From Haliclona indistincta (Eukaryota > Porifera > Demospongiae > Haplosclerida > Chalinidae): a stretch of 64,000 nucleotides of DNA. The position numbers and the translations under genes were made by a program. Of this stretch, positions 11,676 to 22,027 are shown piece by piece. The notes below the pieces were generated by a model. The model saw nothing but the letters and a program-made list of their open reading frames with translations, had not been told where the DNA came from and ran no database searches. Location: the NCBI GenBank assembly GCA_964017065.1, contig OZ024785.1:62001-126000 (forward strand), given 5' to 3'. How positions within the stretch are numbered: position 1 is the stretch's first letter; every line of letters starts with the position of its first letter.

Positions 11676-11910
11676 ATGGGTGTGTGAGTGGGTGAGTGAG
11701 TGGGTGAGTGAGTGGGTGTGAGTGGGTGAGTGAGTGGGTGAGTGAGTGGGTGTGAGTGGGTGAGTGAGTGGGTGAGTGGGTGTGAGTGGGTGAGCGAGTG
11801 GGTGAGTGAGTGGGTGTGAGTGGGTGAGTGAGTGAGCTAGTGAGTGAGTGAGCTAGTGAGTGAGTGAGCTAGTGAGTGAGTGAGTGAGCTAGTGAGTGAG
11901 AGAGCTAGTG
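11676..11910. repeat. GTGAGTGA/GTGGGTGA microsatellite
   Basis: Tandem GTGAGTGAGTGGGTGA units grade into GTGAGTGAG(CTA) units to the right. It is a low-complexity array without coding meaning. Confidence 0.9.
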
Positions 11911-12008
11911 ATCTGATCTGAAGCTGAGCTGAGTTAGATATTAAAAGTATAGTCCACTATGTTACACCATGTGCACAATTGACTGGAGTTTCTCTCTCTC
12001 CCTTGCAG

Positions 12009-12248
12009 CGATTACACACCCTGTCGCAGTTGCTGCAGGTAAGTGATTTTTGTCTCCCTCCCTACACATAGACCCTGCATTAATCTCTCCTCTCTTTCTC
12101 AGGTATTGCATTGGAGTAGTGTTGATTGTTCTGCTTCTGCTAGCTCTAGCTATGGCTATTCTTCTTATCTACTTGATCTACACTTTCGTAACACACGGAA
12201 CAGACTCCAAGAGAAAAAAATCACACATGCCTTTCGGCAATGTGTGAG
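12009..12248 (+). CDS. Two 3' exons of a single-pass membrane protein
   Basis: A 30-nt exon (12009-12038) lies between acceptor ...CCCTTGCAG and donor CAG|GTAAGTG. The next exon runs from 12103 after ...TTTCTCAG to a TGA at 12248. Spliced, the frame reads DYTPCRSCCRYC followed at once by a long hydrophobic helix (IGVVLIVLLLLALAMAILLI) and a basic tail. Cysteines packed against the membrane could be palmitoylation sites or the end of a Cys-rich ectodomain. Upstream exons were not identified. A weak donor-like GTGTGAG overlaps the stop, so an alternative tail is possible. Confidence 0.5.
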
Positions 12249-13004
12249 CAGCAACCACACACTACATGATGTAGCTTCACAGACAAGAGTAGCAAAAAGA
12301 CGTATTTTCCTGATTTTTCGCCGTTGCATGTCTCACTATAATTATTTCATTATGCTTGATAGACCAGTCCTTCATTAGCTAGTGCCATTGACCTGCATTG
12401 TAGCTCCTATTTTACACACTTGCCCTTGTTTTGTCTCACCATATTAACATGGACTCTCAGTTTTGATGAGATCCAGTTCGCCTAATTAATATTCACAAAA
12501 ATGTTTTTATGCACTGTGCAAAATATGAACACGCTAGAACGCTGTGAAGGCCATCAATGAAGACGCTAAACACTGTTCTTTCTCTCTTGAGCTATATTCA
12601 ACGCTGGGTACTACGCAACTCGGCGATAGCAGGCACAATTGGAGAGATAGTAAACTGCAAAACGAGGTGCCACTTTTCGCGCGCGCTGTAACAGTGTCGC
12701 TACAGATTCCATCGTCTACTGATGGGTTAGCATCCTCCGGAGGGCAGTAGACTATTAACTTGGACGTCTGGGCGACTGGCTCTGAGTAAAACGCAAAATA
12801 GTCTTGAAACGCTCGCCATTTTACAGCCTTTTCACGACATTTCGACCCATAACTTACAAACAAACAAACTCTCAGCCAAGTTTATAGTCTGCTGCCCTCC
12901 GCCTACGATTGTACAACTGCATTAACCTAGTTAAAGCGATTACTTGCTTACATTCTGGCTAAAATTTGGCACTTCGTTTTACAACTGCTTCCCAGATCAC
13001 TACA
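12249..13004. other. No supported gene
   Basis: Mixed-composition DNA, with a locally GC-richer patch near 12600-12790; no recognisable exon. Confidence 0.3.
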
Positions 13005-13061
13005 ATAGACTCTAACCGCGAATTGCCCACGCATGTGGACCAGTTCGCGGTTAGAGTCTAT
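13005..13061. repeat. 18-bp perfect inverted repeat
   Basis: ATAGACTCTAACCGCGAA (13005-13022) is mirrored at 13044-13061 around a 21-bp loop. It is probably a tiny foldback element. Confidence 0.7.
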
Positions 13062-13149
13062 GATTTGCGTGGGCATTGAGGGCGGTGGCATTTGCGTGGG
13101 CACAACTGTTACCCGTCACCTTAACTGTCTGTTTGCTCTTCTTCCCCAG

Positions 13150-13409
13150 GCGGAGAAAGGTGTTTAAGCTACGACAGCATGTTCATCTATCAATGGCTGA
13201 GTTCCCTCCCATGAGACCACTAGCAACACTAAAAGATCGTCTACAAGATCTCCAGGCTGGAATCAGAACAGCAAAGTATGTGACACTCCTGTACATGAGC
13301 TGTAAACAGTGACGTTCCTCTTTTACACAGATTTGATGAAGCCGTGGATGAAGTAATACTCCAACTACTTCTAACTTGCAAAAATACACTGAGAAACCGA
13401 TATAGCTAG
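13150..13409 (+). CDS. Two terminal exons of an unidentified gene
   Basis: Exon 13150-13275 follows a strong acceptor (pyrimidine tract, CCCCAG) and ends AA|GTATGTG. Exon 13331-13409 follows TTTTACACAG. The spliced frame is continuous (RRRKVFKLRQH..., DRLQDLQAGIRTAK, then FDEAVDEVILQLLL) and ends at TAG. The start is basic and the rest helical, compatible with a cytoplasmic tail. The phase does not fit the membrane exon ending at 12248, so a shared gene is not shown. Upstream exons are missing. Confidence 0.45.
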
Positions 13410-13465
13410 CTAGCAATGAATGTTTTAAATAATCTTCATTGTCAAATATTCCCATTATCGCATAA

Positions 13466-13523
13466 TTTTTTATCAGAACCGGTTACCACTAAAAATATAC
13501 TGTCTCTACTGTTCTAGCTACTG
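13466..13523. repeat. Left copy of a dispersed duplication
   Basis: The block ending TCTCTACTGTTCTAGCTACT recurs at 19455-19529, with an extra 18 bp or so in the right copy. It flanks the nested transposons at a distance. Confidence 0.55.
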
Positions 13524-13586
13524 TACTGGAACAAGTTCTCAAGTCTTTAGTCTGCTTACATATCGTAAGCAAGCTACAACACAACT

Positions 13587-13740
13587 TGTAGCGTAGTGTC
13601 CGCACAGGTATGAGTATAGCAGAGATTATTGATTGGCAGAGTACAGAAATGATATGACTGACTAGTGTTTAAATAGAGTCAACACAATGGCATGTAAAAT
13701 CAATAGACTGTCAGTCTGTCTCTACTTGTTGCCTTGTACA
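13587..13740 (-). repeat. 3' LTR of the gypsy element
   Basis: 154 bp, identical to 17875-18028 by direct reading; minus-strand start TGTACAAGGCAAC, end CGCTACA. Confidence 0.95.
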
Positions 13741-13752
13741 CTCCTCTCCTTC

Positions 13753-16700
13753 TTATGATTTTGGAGGATATGTTAAACGAGAGGGAGGACGGCGGACTCG
13801 GCCGGAACGGCGAGGGGGAGGCACAGGACGTGGTGGTTCAGAGGGGCTGGGTCCAGCATCTGATTGCTCAACACTTGGAGATGGTGATGGAGTGGGTGGT
13901 GGAGTAGGTGTTTCAGTTCTAGTGTCTGCTGGACTCTCACTGCTGGGGTCTTGATCATCAACAGTAGGTTCTCTGTTCTTTGTGTCTTCCACAGGTGATA
14001 ACGGTGTGGAACTAGCTGGAACAGGAGGGTAGAAAGGATCAGATGTACTATTGGATGACAGCAATAATTGATCCACGTGTCTCTTCCACTGCAACCCAGA
14101 TTGTAATTTAACCACGTAAGATAGAGGTCCTGTCCTGTCTTCTATGATTCCAGGGAGCCATAGGGGTCCCGGGCGATAGTTTCGGGCAAGCACTGATTGA
14201 CCTATGTGAAATTCTCGGAACTTGGAATGTTGGTCATGCTTCATCTTCTGCTGTGCTTGCTTGCGTACCACAGATTCCTCCAGATTTGGTCTTAGAATAT
14301 CAAGTCGTGTGCGTAGGCTTCGTCCCATGAACAGTTCACTAGGAGCGGTGTTGGTTGTAGCATGAGGCGTGATCCTGTAACTGAGTAGGAATGACATCAG
14401 TTGCTGATGTTGATCTTGATCTGTCCTAGCACACTTGAGAGCATGTTTCAGAGTGCGTACGAATCTCTCGGCTGCACCATTAGTGGATGGGTGATAAGGA
14501 GCACTCTTGATATGCTTGATTCCGTTCTGCTTGAGGAAATCAGCAAACTCTGAGGAAGTAAACTGTGGTCCGTTATCCGAAACTAGTTGTTGGGGTAAAC
14601 CATAAGTGGCGAACATCTCTCTCAGCACACGAATGGTAGCAGGTGCTGTTGTTGTAGCCTCGTCCCCAGGCTCCACCCTCTCGGCACTATTTTGTTCCGA
14701 CAGTACAGATAAGTGGAGAGCCTGGGGACGAGGCTACTGTTGTTGATGTCATAGTAGCAACCTCTGGCCACTTAGAGTGTGCGTCAACCACAACAAGCAT
14801 CATCTTTCCATGGATAGGACCAGCGAAATCGATATGGATACGCTGCCAGGGCTGTGATGGCCATAACCATGGGTGTAGAGGAGCTACCGAGGGAGCATTT
14901 CTGAGAGAACTGCAGGCAGGACACGATTTGACTAAATCTTCAATTTCTTTGTCGAGCCCAGGCCACCAGGTGTAGCTTCTTGCGATAGCTTTCATTCTGG
15001 AGATTCCAGGATGTGAGGCATGTAGTTCTTCAAGCACCTTGTCTTGAAGGGTAGGTGGTACGATCACTCGAATTCCCCACAGTAGGCATCCTTCTTCTAC
15101 AGTGAGTTCAAGACGTTTAGTCCAGTAGGGCTGAAGCTCATCCTGTGAGTGATGCTGGGGCCAACCAACACGAGTGAAATGTAGGACTCTACTGAGCACT
15201 GGATCATGTAGAGTAGCAAGAGCAATCTGCTTAGCCGTTACAGGTAGAGCAGCAATCTGATGAATGTTAAACACTGCAGAAATAGAGGAACAGTCAGACA
15301 GAGATGAATAGGATACTGGTAATCTGGATAGACAATCTGCATTCATGTGAGCAGAAGTTGGTCTGAACTTGATCTCGTACTGATAAGATGACAGAATCAG
15401 TGCCCATCTCTGCAGTCTTGCTGCTGCTAGTGTTGGAATACCATTCTTAGGACCCAATATAGTCGTCAGAGGCTTATGATCCGTGATCAGCTGGAAGGAG
15501 CGACCAAACAGGTACTGGTGGAATTTCTTGATTCCAAATATCAGAGACAACGCTTCCTTCTCCAACTGCGCATAGTTCTGCTCAGCTGACGTCAGAGTTC
15601 GTGAGGCATATGCCACTGGTCTCTCAGTTCCATCAGGGTAGAGATGAGAGATGACTGCTCCCAGACCATAGGCAGAGGCATCACCTGCAAGGGTAAGAGG
15701 GAGTGATGAGTCATAATGTGTCAATACTGGAGCAGTAGACAATTTTTCCTTAGCGAGATTGAAAGCAGTGTCACACTCAGCAGTCCATCTCCAGGGTTTT
15801 CCTTTCTGCAGTAGCTGATTTAGAGGACGTAAGAGGGTAGATAGGTTCGAGATGAACTTGCCGTAGTAATGCACCATGCCGAGAAATGAACGAAGTTCCT
15901 GGACATTGCGAGGCTTTGGTGCCTTCTTGATGGCTTCGATCTTCTGAGGAGTAGTGTGAAGTCCCTCTCGGTCAATTCGATGTCCAAGGAATTCGACAGA
16001 CTCTTGCATGAAGGAGCATTTCTCTGCTTTCAGCTTGATACCCTGATGTTGCAATCGCTTTAGGACTTCTTCAAGATTGCTGTAGTGTTCTTCATCAGTA
16101 GATCCTGTCAACAGGATGTCGTCAATATAGCAGATGACGCGAGGTAAACCTTGAAGAATGGTGTCCATAGTCTTCTGAAAAATGGCTGGAGCAGGGGCGA
16201 TACCAAACGGCAACCTTGTGTAGCGGTAAAGTCCCTTATGAGTGTTAATTGCGACCAGTTTCCGACTCTCTTCATCCAGCAGCATCTGTTGATATGCATG
16301 CTTCAGATCGAGTTTAGTGAAGTGTTTTCCACCAACTAAAGCTGTGAATAATTCATCAGGCTTTGGAAGAGGGTATTGGTCTACTTGAAGATGAGAATTT
16401 ACAGTGACTTTGTAATCACCACAGATCCGAATCTTGCCATCTCCTTTCGGTACTGGAACGATAGGTGAGGCCCAGTCACTGTGGTCGACTTTCTCAATGA
16501 TGCCATCACTCTCCAAACGATCCAGTTCTTGGCTCAAAGTGTCTCTCAGGGTAAATGGTACCGGTCGTGGCTTCTTGAACACTGGAGTGGTGTCGGGCTT
16601 GAGAGTTAGTTTAGCTTGATACTGTGTCATGGTTCCCATGCCTTCAGTGAAGACAAACTCATACTTTCGGAGGAGATCTTTTACTCTCTCTTCGCCATGA

Positions 16701-17854
16701 CATCGAGAGACTAGCCCAATCGTCTTCCAGTCCAAGATGAGGTGCTTAAGCCAGTTTCTGCCTAGCAAGCTAGGTCCTTCTCCTGTGACAACAAACAAAG
16801 GTAAGGTATGTGTCTGCTGTTGATACCTGACTTCGACCTCTATCTGACCAGCCACTGACATACTCTGTCCAGTGTAAGTTCGTAGGGCTACCGAAGTTGG
16901 CTTTAGAGCAGAGGTAGGAAGGAGTTTCCGGTAGGTTTCTTCTGAGATCAACGACACTGCAGCTCCTGTATCCAGCTCCATGGCAGTTCTCTGACCATTT
17001 AGAGTAAGGTCCACAGTAATCGGATCAGCCTCAGCTCTCGAGTATCCAATGAGGAAGGTTGGTAGATCTTCTTCTCCACCCTCAGGTTTCTGGTCAACGT
17101 CTACGAAATTAGTTCTCTTCTTCTGTCTCCCTGCTGGCTGCTTTCTGTGAGGGGAATCTGATTTCTTTGAACGACATACTTTAGCAATGTGCCCTCTCTT
17201 TTTGCAAGCATGACAAACAGCATCTTTAAATCTGCACTCACCAGATAAATGGTTTGTTCCTCCGCACCGGTAGCAAGACTGTGACGACGGTGACGGGGTC
17301 ACTCGTTGTATGGGCGCATCTCCATTTCCTTTCCACTGCTTGGTGTTTCGCTCAGCTGCCTCCATTCCTTCGGCAATCTCTACTGCTCGTTGGAAAGTGA
17401 GGTCCGCCTCGGTGAGAAGTTTCCTCTGTGTGGCTTCATTACGTAAGCCGCACACGAACCGGTCTCTGAGAGCGCGTTCGAGGAACCCTTCAAAGTTACA
17501 GTGGGTCGACAGTCTTCTCAGTTCTGCTACATACTCAATAACAGATTCTCCGACCGCCTGGTTGCGTCGGTAGAAGTGGAAACACTCTGCGATAGTCACT
17601 CTCTTGGGTTTGAAATGATTATTTAGAGACGTCGTTAGCTGTTCCAACGTCTTAGCGCTTGGTCTTGCTGGAGCCACGAGGTCACGCAGCAGACTGTAAG
17701 TCTTTCCACCAATGACGTTCAAGAGTATCGTCACCTTGTCAGCATCTTCTATCTTGTTTGCAGCAAAGAACAGTTCTACTCTTTCCAGATAGACGTCTAT
17801 GTCCTCCGTTGCTGGATCAAATTTGTCCATATGACCAACGCTCTTGGCAGCCAT
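13753..17854 (-). pseudogene. gag-pol: gag-pol polyprotein of the Ty3/gypsy element, interrupted by an insertion
   Basis: One frame runs from the ATG at 17854 (first Met after the primer-binding site) through gag, two CCHC knuckles (CYRCGGTNHLSGEC and CHACKKRGHIAKVC), aspartic protease (LDTGAAVSLI), RT (LPFGIAPAP, YIDD), RNase H (GDASAYGLG, TDHKPL), and the integrase HHCC finger and first catalytic Asp (IDFAGP). At 14736 it runs into an 82-bp foldback insertion and stops at 14687. The frame resumes after the insertion at 14654, with the second Asp (SDNGPQF) and, 35 residues on, the Glu (GAAERF), giving a DD35E integrase, then a Pro/Ser-rich tail to a stop at 13753. Apart from the insertion I see no stop or frameshift. 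RT and RNase H could still be made, but the integrase is split, so this copy should not integrate on its own. It has no env-like frame. Confidence 0.95.
14655..14736. mobile_element. 82-bp foldback micro-MITE inside the integrase
   Basis: The termini TAGCCTCGTCCCCAGGCTC are perfect inverted copies with a short unpaired centre. The direct repeat CTGTTGTTG flanks both sides (14646-14654 and 14737-14745), a 9-bp target duplication. Removing the element and one repeat copy would leave the host frame uninterrupted, which supports these exact boundaries. The 9-bp duplication suggests mobilisation by a Mutator-like (MULE) transposase, though 8 bp (hAT-like) cannot be fully excluded. A related terminus is seen near 60466. 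Confidence 0.9.
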
Positions 17855-17874
17855 CCTTAATCCTCGTCGCCAAA

Positions 17875-18028
17875 TGTAGCGTAGTGTCCGCACAGGTATG
17901 AGTATAGCAGAGATTATTGATTGGCAGAGTACAGAAATGATATGACTGACTAGTGTTTAAATAGAGTCAACACAATGGCATGTAAAATCAATAGACTGTC
18001 AGTCTGTCTCTACTTGTTGCCTTGTACA
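17875..18028 (-). repeat. 5' LTR of the gypsy element
   Basis: 154 bp, identical to the 3' LTR; followed on the minus strand by the primer-binding-site-like sequence and the gag start. Confidence 0.95.
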
Positions 18029-18100
18029 CAACTCATGGGTAACTGGAAAAGCAGGACGTGGACTACGGACATGGACGCGGACTACGGACATGGACGCGGA

Positions 18101-18885
18101 CTACGGACGTGGACACGGATCCCTATTATTATTATTATTATTATTATTGTTTGATACAAACAAAAGTATACGCAGTACACCTTCCATGAACACCACCATT
18201 CGATGAAAATCAGGACTTCCTTTGTTGATGTAGTACTTCCTTGTAACTCGATACGCAGAACCGTCCACATTAAGTGGCTTTTCCTTTCCACAGATATCAG
18301 CCACACCTTCATCATTAACAACAACCCATGTACTGCGACACCCATTGCATTTCCAAGATCCTAATTCGTCACACAGCAAATCTTTAGGATGATTCAAGTG
18401 CTTGAGATCTACTATGAAAGCTAAATTCCTTTCAACCGCTATCGGCTGTGTCTTACAGACAAGATCAGGATCCAATTCAGGATCTAACAGTGTTTCTACT
18501 ATGGTGGTTGTGGATAGGTGGTGCTTTTGTCTGACGAATATTGGAAGGCTTTCTCCTCTTCCATGATACTCGATGGACGATAGCTTCTTTGTCTGTTTAC
18601 TATAAAAACAAAGACAACAGTAACGCAATGCCTATAAACAATACATAATGCTTATTATAATCGCTGTACACACAACAGATATCCTACCATTTAATTGGTG
18701 AAACAGACTCAGAAAACTTAACAAAACTATCATCCAACTCAAAATCACTCTCTGTATTGCTTTCGTCACTACAAAAATACACAATAGATAGATTGAACCA
18801 ATTATGTACCTCCTCTGACTTACCTCTTTGAGCAACTTTCTAGATCTATTATGATAGGATCATCCTTAGAGCCTTTAAGTGCCAT
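18101..18885 (-). CDS. Three-exon ORF of the MULE-like element: N-terminal part of a transposase
   Basis: The minus-strand exons 18885-18824, 18768-18688 and 18599-18101 join in frame (phase 2 at both introns, consensus GT-AG) to give 213 residues. The start MALKGSKDDPIIIDLES carries an acidic-flanked IIIDL, which fits a SUMO-interacting motif. An acidic Ser-rich stretch and a domain with DELGSWKCNGCRSTW and YRVTRKYY follow. I recall similar (A)DxLGxW domains ahead of MULE transposase cores in corals; this is from memory. The C-terminus runs into an Asn tract from an ATT microsatellite and then into the left TIR, so the catalytic part was deleted. Confidence 0.6.
18123..18149. repeat. ATT microsatellite
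   Basis: About nine ATT units at the point where the MULE interior was deleted, read as poly-Asn on the minus strand. Confidence 0.85.
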
Positions 18886-19084
18886 GCTAAGTGCTATCAC
18901 GTTCAAAGTCGGCACTGTGGAGTGTAAGACGACGTGAATCCACCTGCTCTTGTTGACGACCACGTGCATTCACCTGACTATCTCCGCTTTTGTCCGTGTC
19001 CACGTCCGTAGTCCGCGTCCATGTCCGTAGTCCGCGTCCATGTCCGTTGTCCACGTCCTGCTTTTCCAGTTGCCCACAACTCAT

Positions 19085-20040
19085 TGAGTATGCCTCAATC
19101 ATTGGTGTCTCCATTTGAAGCTGCCTGTGTCTCTAAATCGACATTTGCCTTCAATGCCTTGGTGAACTTATTCTTGGAACAGGCAGTCAGCAAGATCTTG
19201 GATCAGTAGACTCTTCTTAGCGAGGAGCACGTTGTCACCTGCAGTACTCACTGCAATTATGCAGCAGGTGCTGATAAAGTACAAAAATCTCGGTATTCCA
19301 TCAGTCGATGATGTGAACTGTTCAGTTTAGTGAGTCAAACAAATCATGAAACTAGGCGTTACCAATAGCATTTCCTTTGAACTTAAGTAATAGCTCTCGA
19401 AGCTGCTATACACTAATGTTAATGTGGATATTCAACTAGATGCACAAATAAATAAATTTTTATCATAACGGTGACCACAACAAATATACTGACACTACTA
19501 CTGAGTGGTCTCTACTGTTCTAGCTACTGATACCTGGGCTGAATCTATCATTGAAAATGCATCAGCCATAAAGTCATCATCAATGTGGACAGTATGAAAT
19601 AACCCCATCCCCTTGACAAAGTGAACTGTAGAGAAGACTATGTCTAAAGAAGAGAGGATTAAACAGAGCTAGAGAGGGCGGGAGGGGGAAGAAACACCGA
19701 CAAACACAATATAATGTCCGAGCCGGAGTTGGTTTTTATTTGTATTAACACATGATCAGCTTTTGCATACAGTGACACAATAGCGAGATTGAGATACATA
19801 ACATAATTATTATACAGTGCACAGGTGCAATTTGACCTTGTAGACGCGGCTGCGATCTGGATCATATTGCAATCCGAGAGTAGTTTCAAAACTTATGAGT
19901 TCAATTCAGTCCAGGCTCGAGGTATCAGCCATTGAATACAGCACGTAGTCTCACGGGTAAGCTGGAAGTCATGGGAAGTAATGAGAGTAGCAGGACCATA
20001 GATATGCATGGATATGGCAGGATCAAGGGCCAAGCAAGGT
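19085..20040. other. Non-coding flank with a dispersed duplication
   Basis: Contains the right copy (19455-19529) of the block at 13466-13523. A short plus-strand frame at 19100-19209 has no recognised motif. Confidence 0.4.
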
Positions 20041-20290
20041 GGGCGGAGCGTCTTAGTTTAAACCGCGCCCGTTGATCACGAGTCGCGCGCAGCATGCACA
20101 TTCTGTAGAAATGGCGGAATCATGAATCATGTTGGATCGACGCGCCCGTGAGCTGTTTGGTCGATTACTATACAGGTTTGTGAGCACACACAATGTATTT
20201 TACAGTTGAAGGTGTTAACTATTCTTCTACGCTGTTTAGAAACGACAGCTGCCAGCTTGCCACATGGAGCGCATGACTGATCAGGACTGA
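20041..20290 (+). promoter_or_regulatory. CpG-rich segment, possible promoter/first exon
   Basis: A locally GC- and CpG-rich stretch stands out from the AT-rich surroundings. A short frame (MLDRRARELFGRLLY) ends at donor AG|GTTTGT near 20175 and could splice to an acceptor near 20240, but the product would stop after about 27 residues. This may be a promoter or the 5' end of a non-coding transcript. Weak call. Confidence 0.25.
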
Positions 20291-20877
20291 AGGACCGCTA
20301 GTCACTTTCTCCTGGTTGTTGTTGTTGAAATTACAAGGTATCTAAGATACAAAGAGCATAATAATTGTAATGTGTTAAATGTTCAACGCTTATGGTTAGT
20401 CGTGAATCGATAAAAGGCATGCACTGGGTTATAATGCAGTTTTGTCCATTAAAGTTGTGATAAGCGTGAACCAATGACCATCCCGTCCCTACTTGGCTGC
20501 TACAAGTTGACACAACACACTCCACTTTCAATATTAATTTGTGATTAATTTTTGTAGTGCATAGTAATCAATTATTGGATGCATTAATACTTTGTCCTGT
20601 TAAAAATAAACGAATAAAGCACTCTGCTTCCTTGTGACCTGAGTAAGCTGTATCTTCTTTGGTATTGTGGCAGATGAGCATATTTCTGTGTACTGTTGCA
20701 TACAATCACAGCTCAGTTTCAAGCTGTAAACCGTTTAGTTGTTACAAAGCCTCTAGCCTCCTTGGTATGAAAGCCTCTACATGTAGCCTCTTACCAAATG
20801 CCTATGTTCAACAGTCACATCTGCTTTGATATCAGCTAATGCATTAAAGATCTTTGGAGCAGATCTCAAACTGAAGG
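20291..20877. other. Non-coding stretch
   Basis: No supported exon. Confidence 0.35.
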
Positions 20878-20879
20878 TA

Positions 20880-21024
20880 CAGCAGATTGCAGCAAACTTG
20901 TTTTGACAAACAGATTACATGGACCATTAATTTGTGGTCAACACCACACCTCTCCCTGTGTACAGGGAAATAATTATGAGTCCTTGTAGTATGTTTGTCA
21001 AAACAAGTTTGCTGCAATCTGCTG
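20880..21024. mobile_element. MITE with about 32-bp perfect TIRs and TA target duplication
   Basis: CAGCAGATTGCAGCAAACTT... at 20880-20911 is the exact inverse of the right end at 20993-21024, with TA on each side (20878-20879 and 21025-21026). This fits a Tc1/mariner-type non-autonomous element. Confidence 0.85.
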
Positions 21025-21026
21025 TA

Positions 21027-21740
21027 ACTATAAAGAGACTGTCTCTATCCCTGATAACCTAAGGGTATGTCGGTACTATCCTGAAGCACTTGTTCTGTAC
21101 ACCAACAAACACCGATAGCACCCAATGGCGCTACAGGTGTGGCTTTTCCTATTTGCTAAAAAATTGCTTGGGCTTCTTTTAAGGTCTGTGCTGTGACAGC
21201 CTGGGCATCTACCGATTAGACCTTACGTGTAACAATATGCTGTGTCGTATTGCGATATATTGTCATAATTTTTTGAAAACTGTTGACTATGATACAAAAG
21301 TGAAAGTTAACGTCTCATGTTGTTGTATGACAAACAGTCTACACATTCTCTTGGGAAGGACAGGATCATATACCTGCTGAGTTCAATAGTCTTTCACTTG
21401 GTACACTTGATGCTTGGCATACTCATCTTTGTGGTGTCTTCTGAGTGTCGAAATATTGTGCACGTCTTTGTTAATACTTTTCCCGATCCATCTTTGGCGC
21501 CTGAAAAGCCAAAATAACTCCAAACTACTTCACTCTTGGCTTTGGAACAACAACAACTGGGTTGTCTCCGTTATTTATCGCTCAGCTAGGTACCAACTGC
21601 AACAGCGTGCGCACACGGAAGTGTGGTTTATTGCGCATGCACATTTGTATCAATATGCACGTGTTGTATCGATACACAATAATTTGTATTGATATTCAAA
21701 ACTGAATGTGTTGTATTGTATTGTATTGCGACAAATATAT
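21027..21740. other. Non-coding stretch
   Basis: Short plus-strand frames at 21317-21692 lack motifs. Confidence 0.3.
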
Positions 21741-21866
21741 TGACTGCACATTGATATAATTATTGTAACAGCATTAGCATCAAGACAACACATTGATATA
21801 TTGTAACAGCATTAGCATCAAGACAACACATTGATATAATTATTGTAACAGCATTAGCATCAATAA
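21741..21866. repeat. Short tandem array, three units of 45-50 bp
   Basis: ACATTGATATAATTATTGTA followed by ACAGCATTAGCATCAAGACA is repeated three times; the middle copy lacks a few bases. Confidence 0.85.
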
Positions 21867-22027
21867 AACCATGCATCTTACAACACAATATCATTATTTG
21901 ATGTTCGTTAGCTATGATAATGTATTCCTTTTAAGTGGTGAGTCATTGAGACTACATCGCTTTCTGACATGTAACTGTGAAGGTCTTGGGTGGTGTGATA
22001 CGTACTCTGTTTCATTGCCTTCATAGA

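Larger units (their letters stand above)
13587..18028 (-). mobile_element. Complete Ty3/gypsy LTR retrotransposon (4442 bp)
   Basis: Two 154-bp LTRs (13587-13740 and 17875-18028) appear identical base for base and have TG...CA ends on the coding strand. The element is flanked by a 5-bp direct duplication CAACT (13582-13586 and 18029-18033). A polypurine tract AAGAAGGAGAGGAG (minus strand) lies just inside the 3' LTR, and a primer-binding-site-like TTTGGCGACGAGGA lies just inside the 5' LTR. Identical LTRs mean recent insertion. It sits inside the left 9-bp target duplication of the MULE-like element at 18037-19075 and carries its own 82-bp insertion at 14655-14736. Confidence 0.95.
18037..19075. 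mobile_element. MULE-like DNA transposon (1039 bp), non-autonomous
   Basis: Long inverted ends of about 85-90 bp (GGGYAACTGGAAAAGCAGGA...) contain tandem subrepeats of GGACATGGACGCGGACTAC. The right flank is ACAACTCAT (19076-19084). The same 9 bases flank the left end but are split by the gypsy insertion (ACAACT at 13581-13586, CAT at 18034-18036). A 9-bp duplication with long subrepeat-bearing TIRs is the Mutator pattern. The interior keeps a three-exon gene start on the minus strand but no catalytic transposase core. Confidence 0.85.

Noticed and set aside
12534..12863. 109-codon minus-strand frame
   Set aside because: No motif or splice support, and the opposite strand is equally open.
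13076..13149. Upstream extension of the 13150 exon giving a hydrophobic N-terminus
   Set aside because: There is no ATG; the sequence is a pyrimidine-rich intron end with a strong acceptor.
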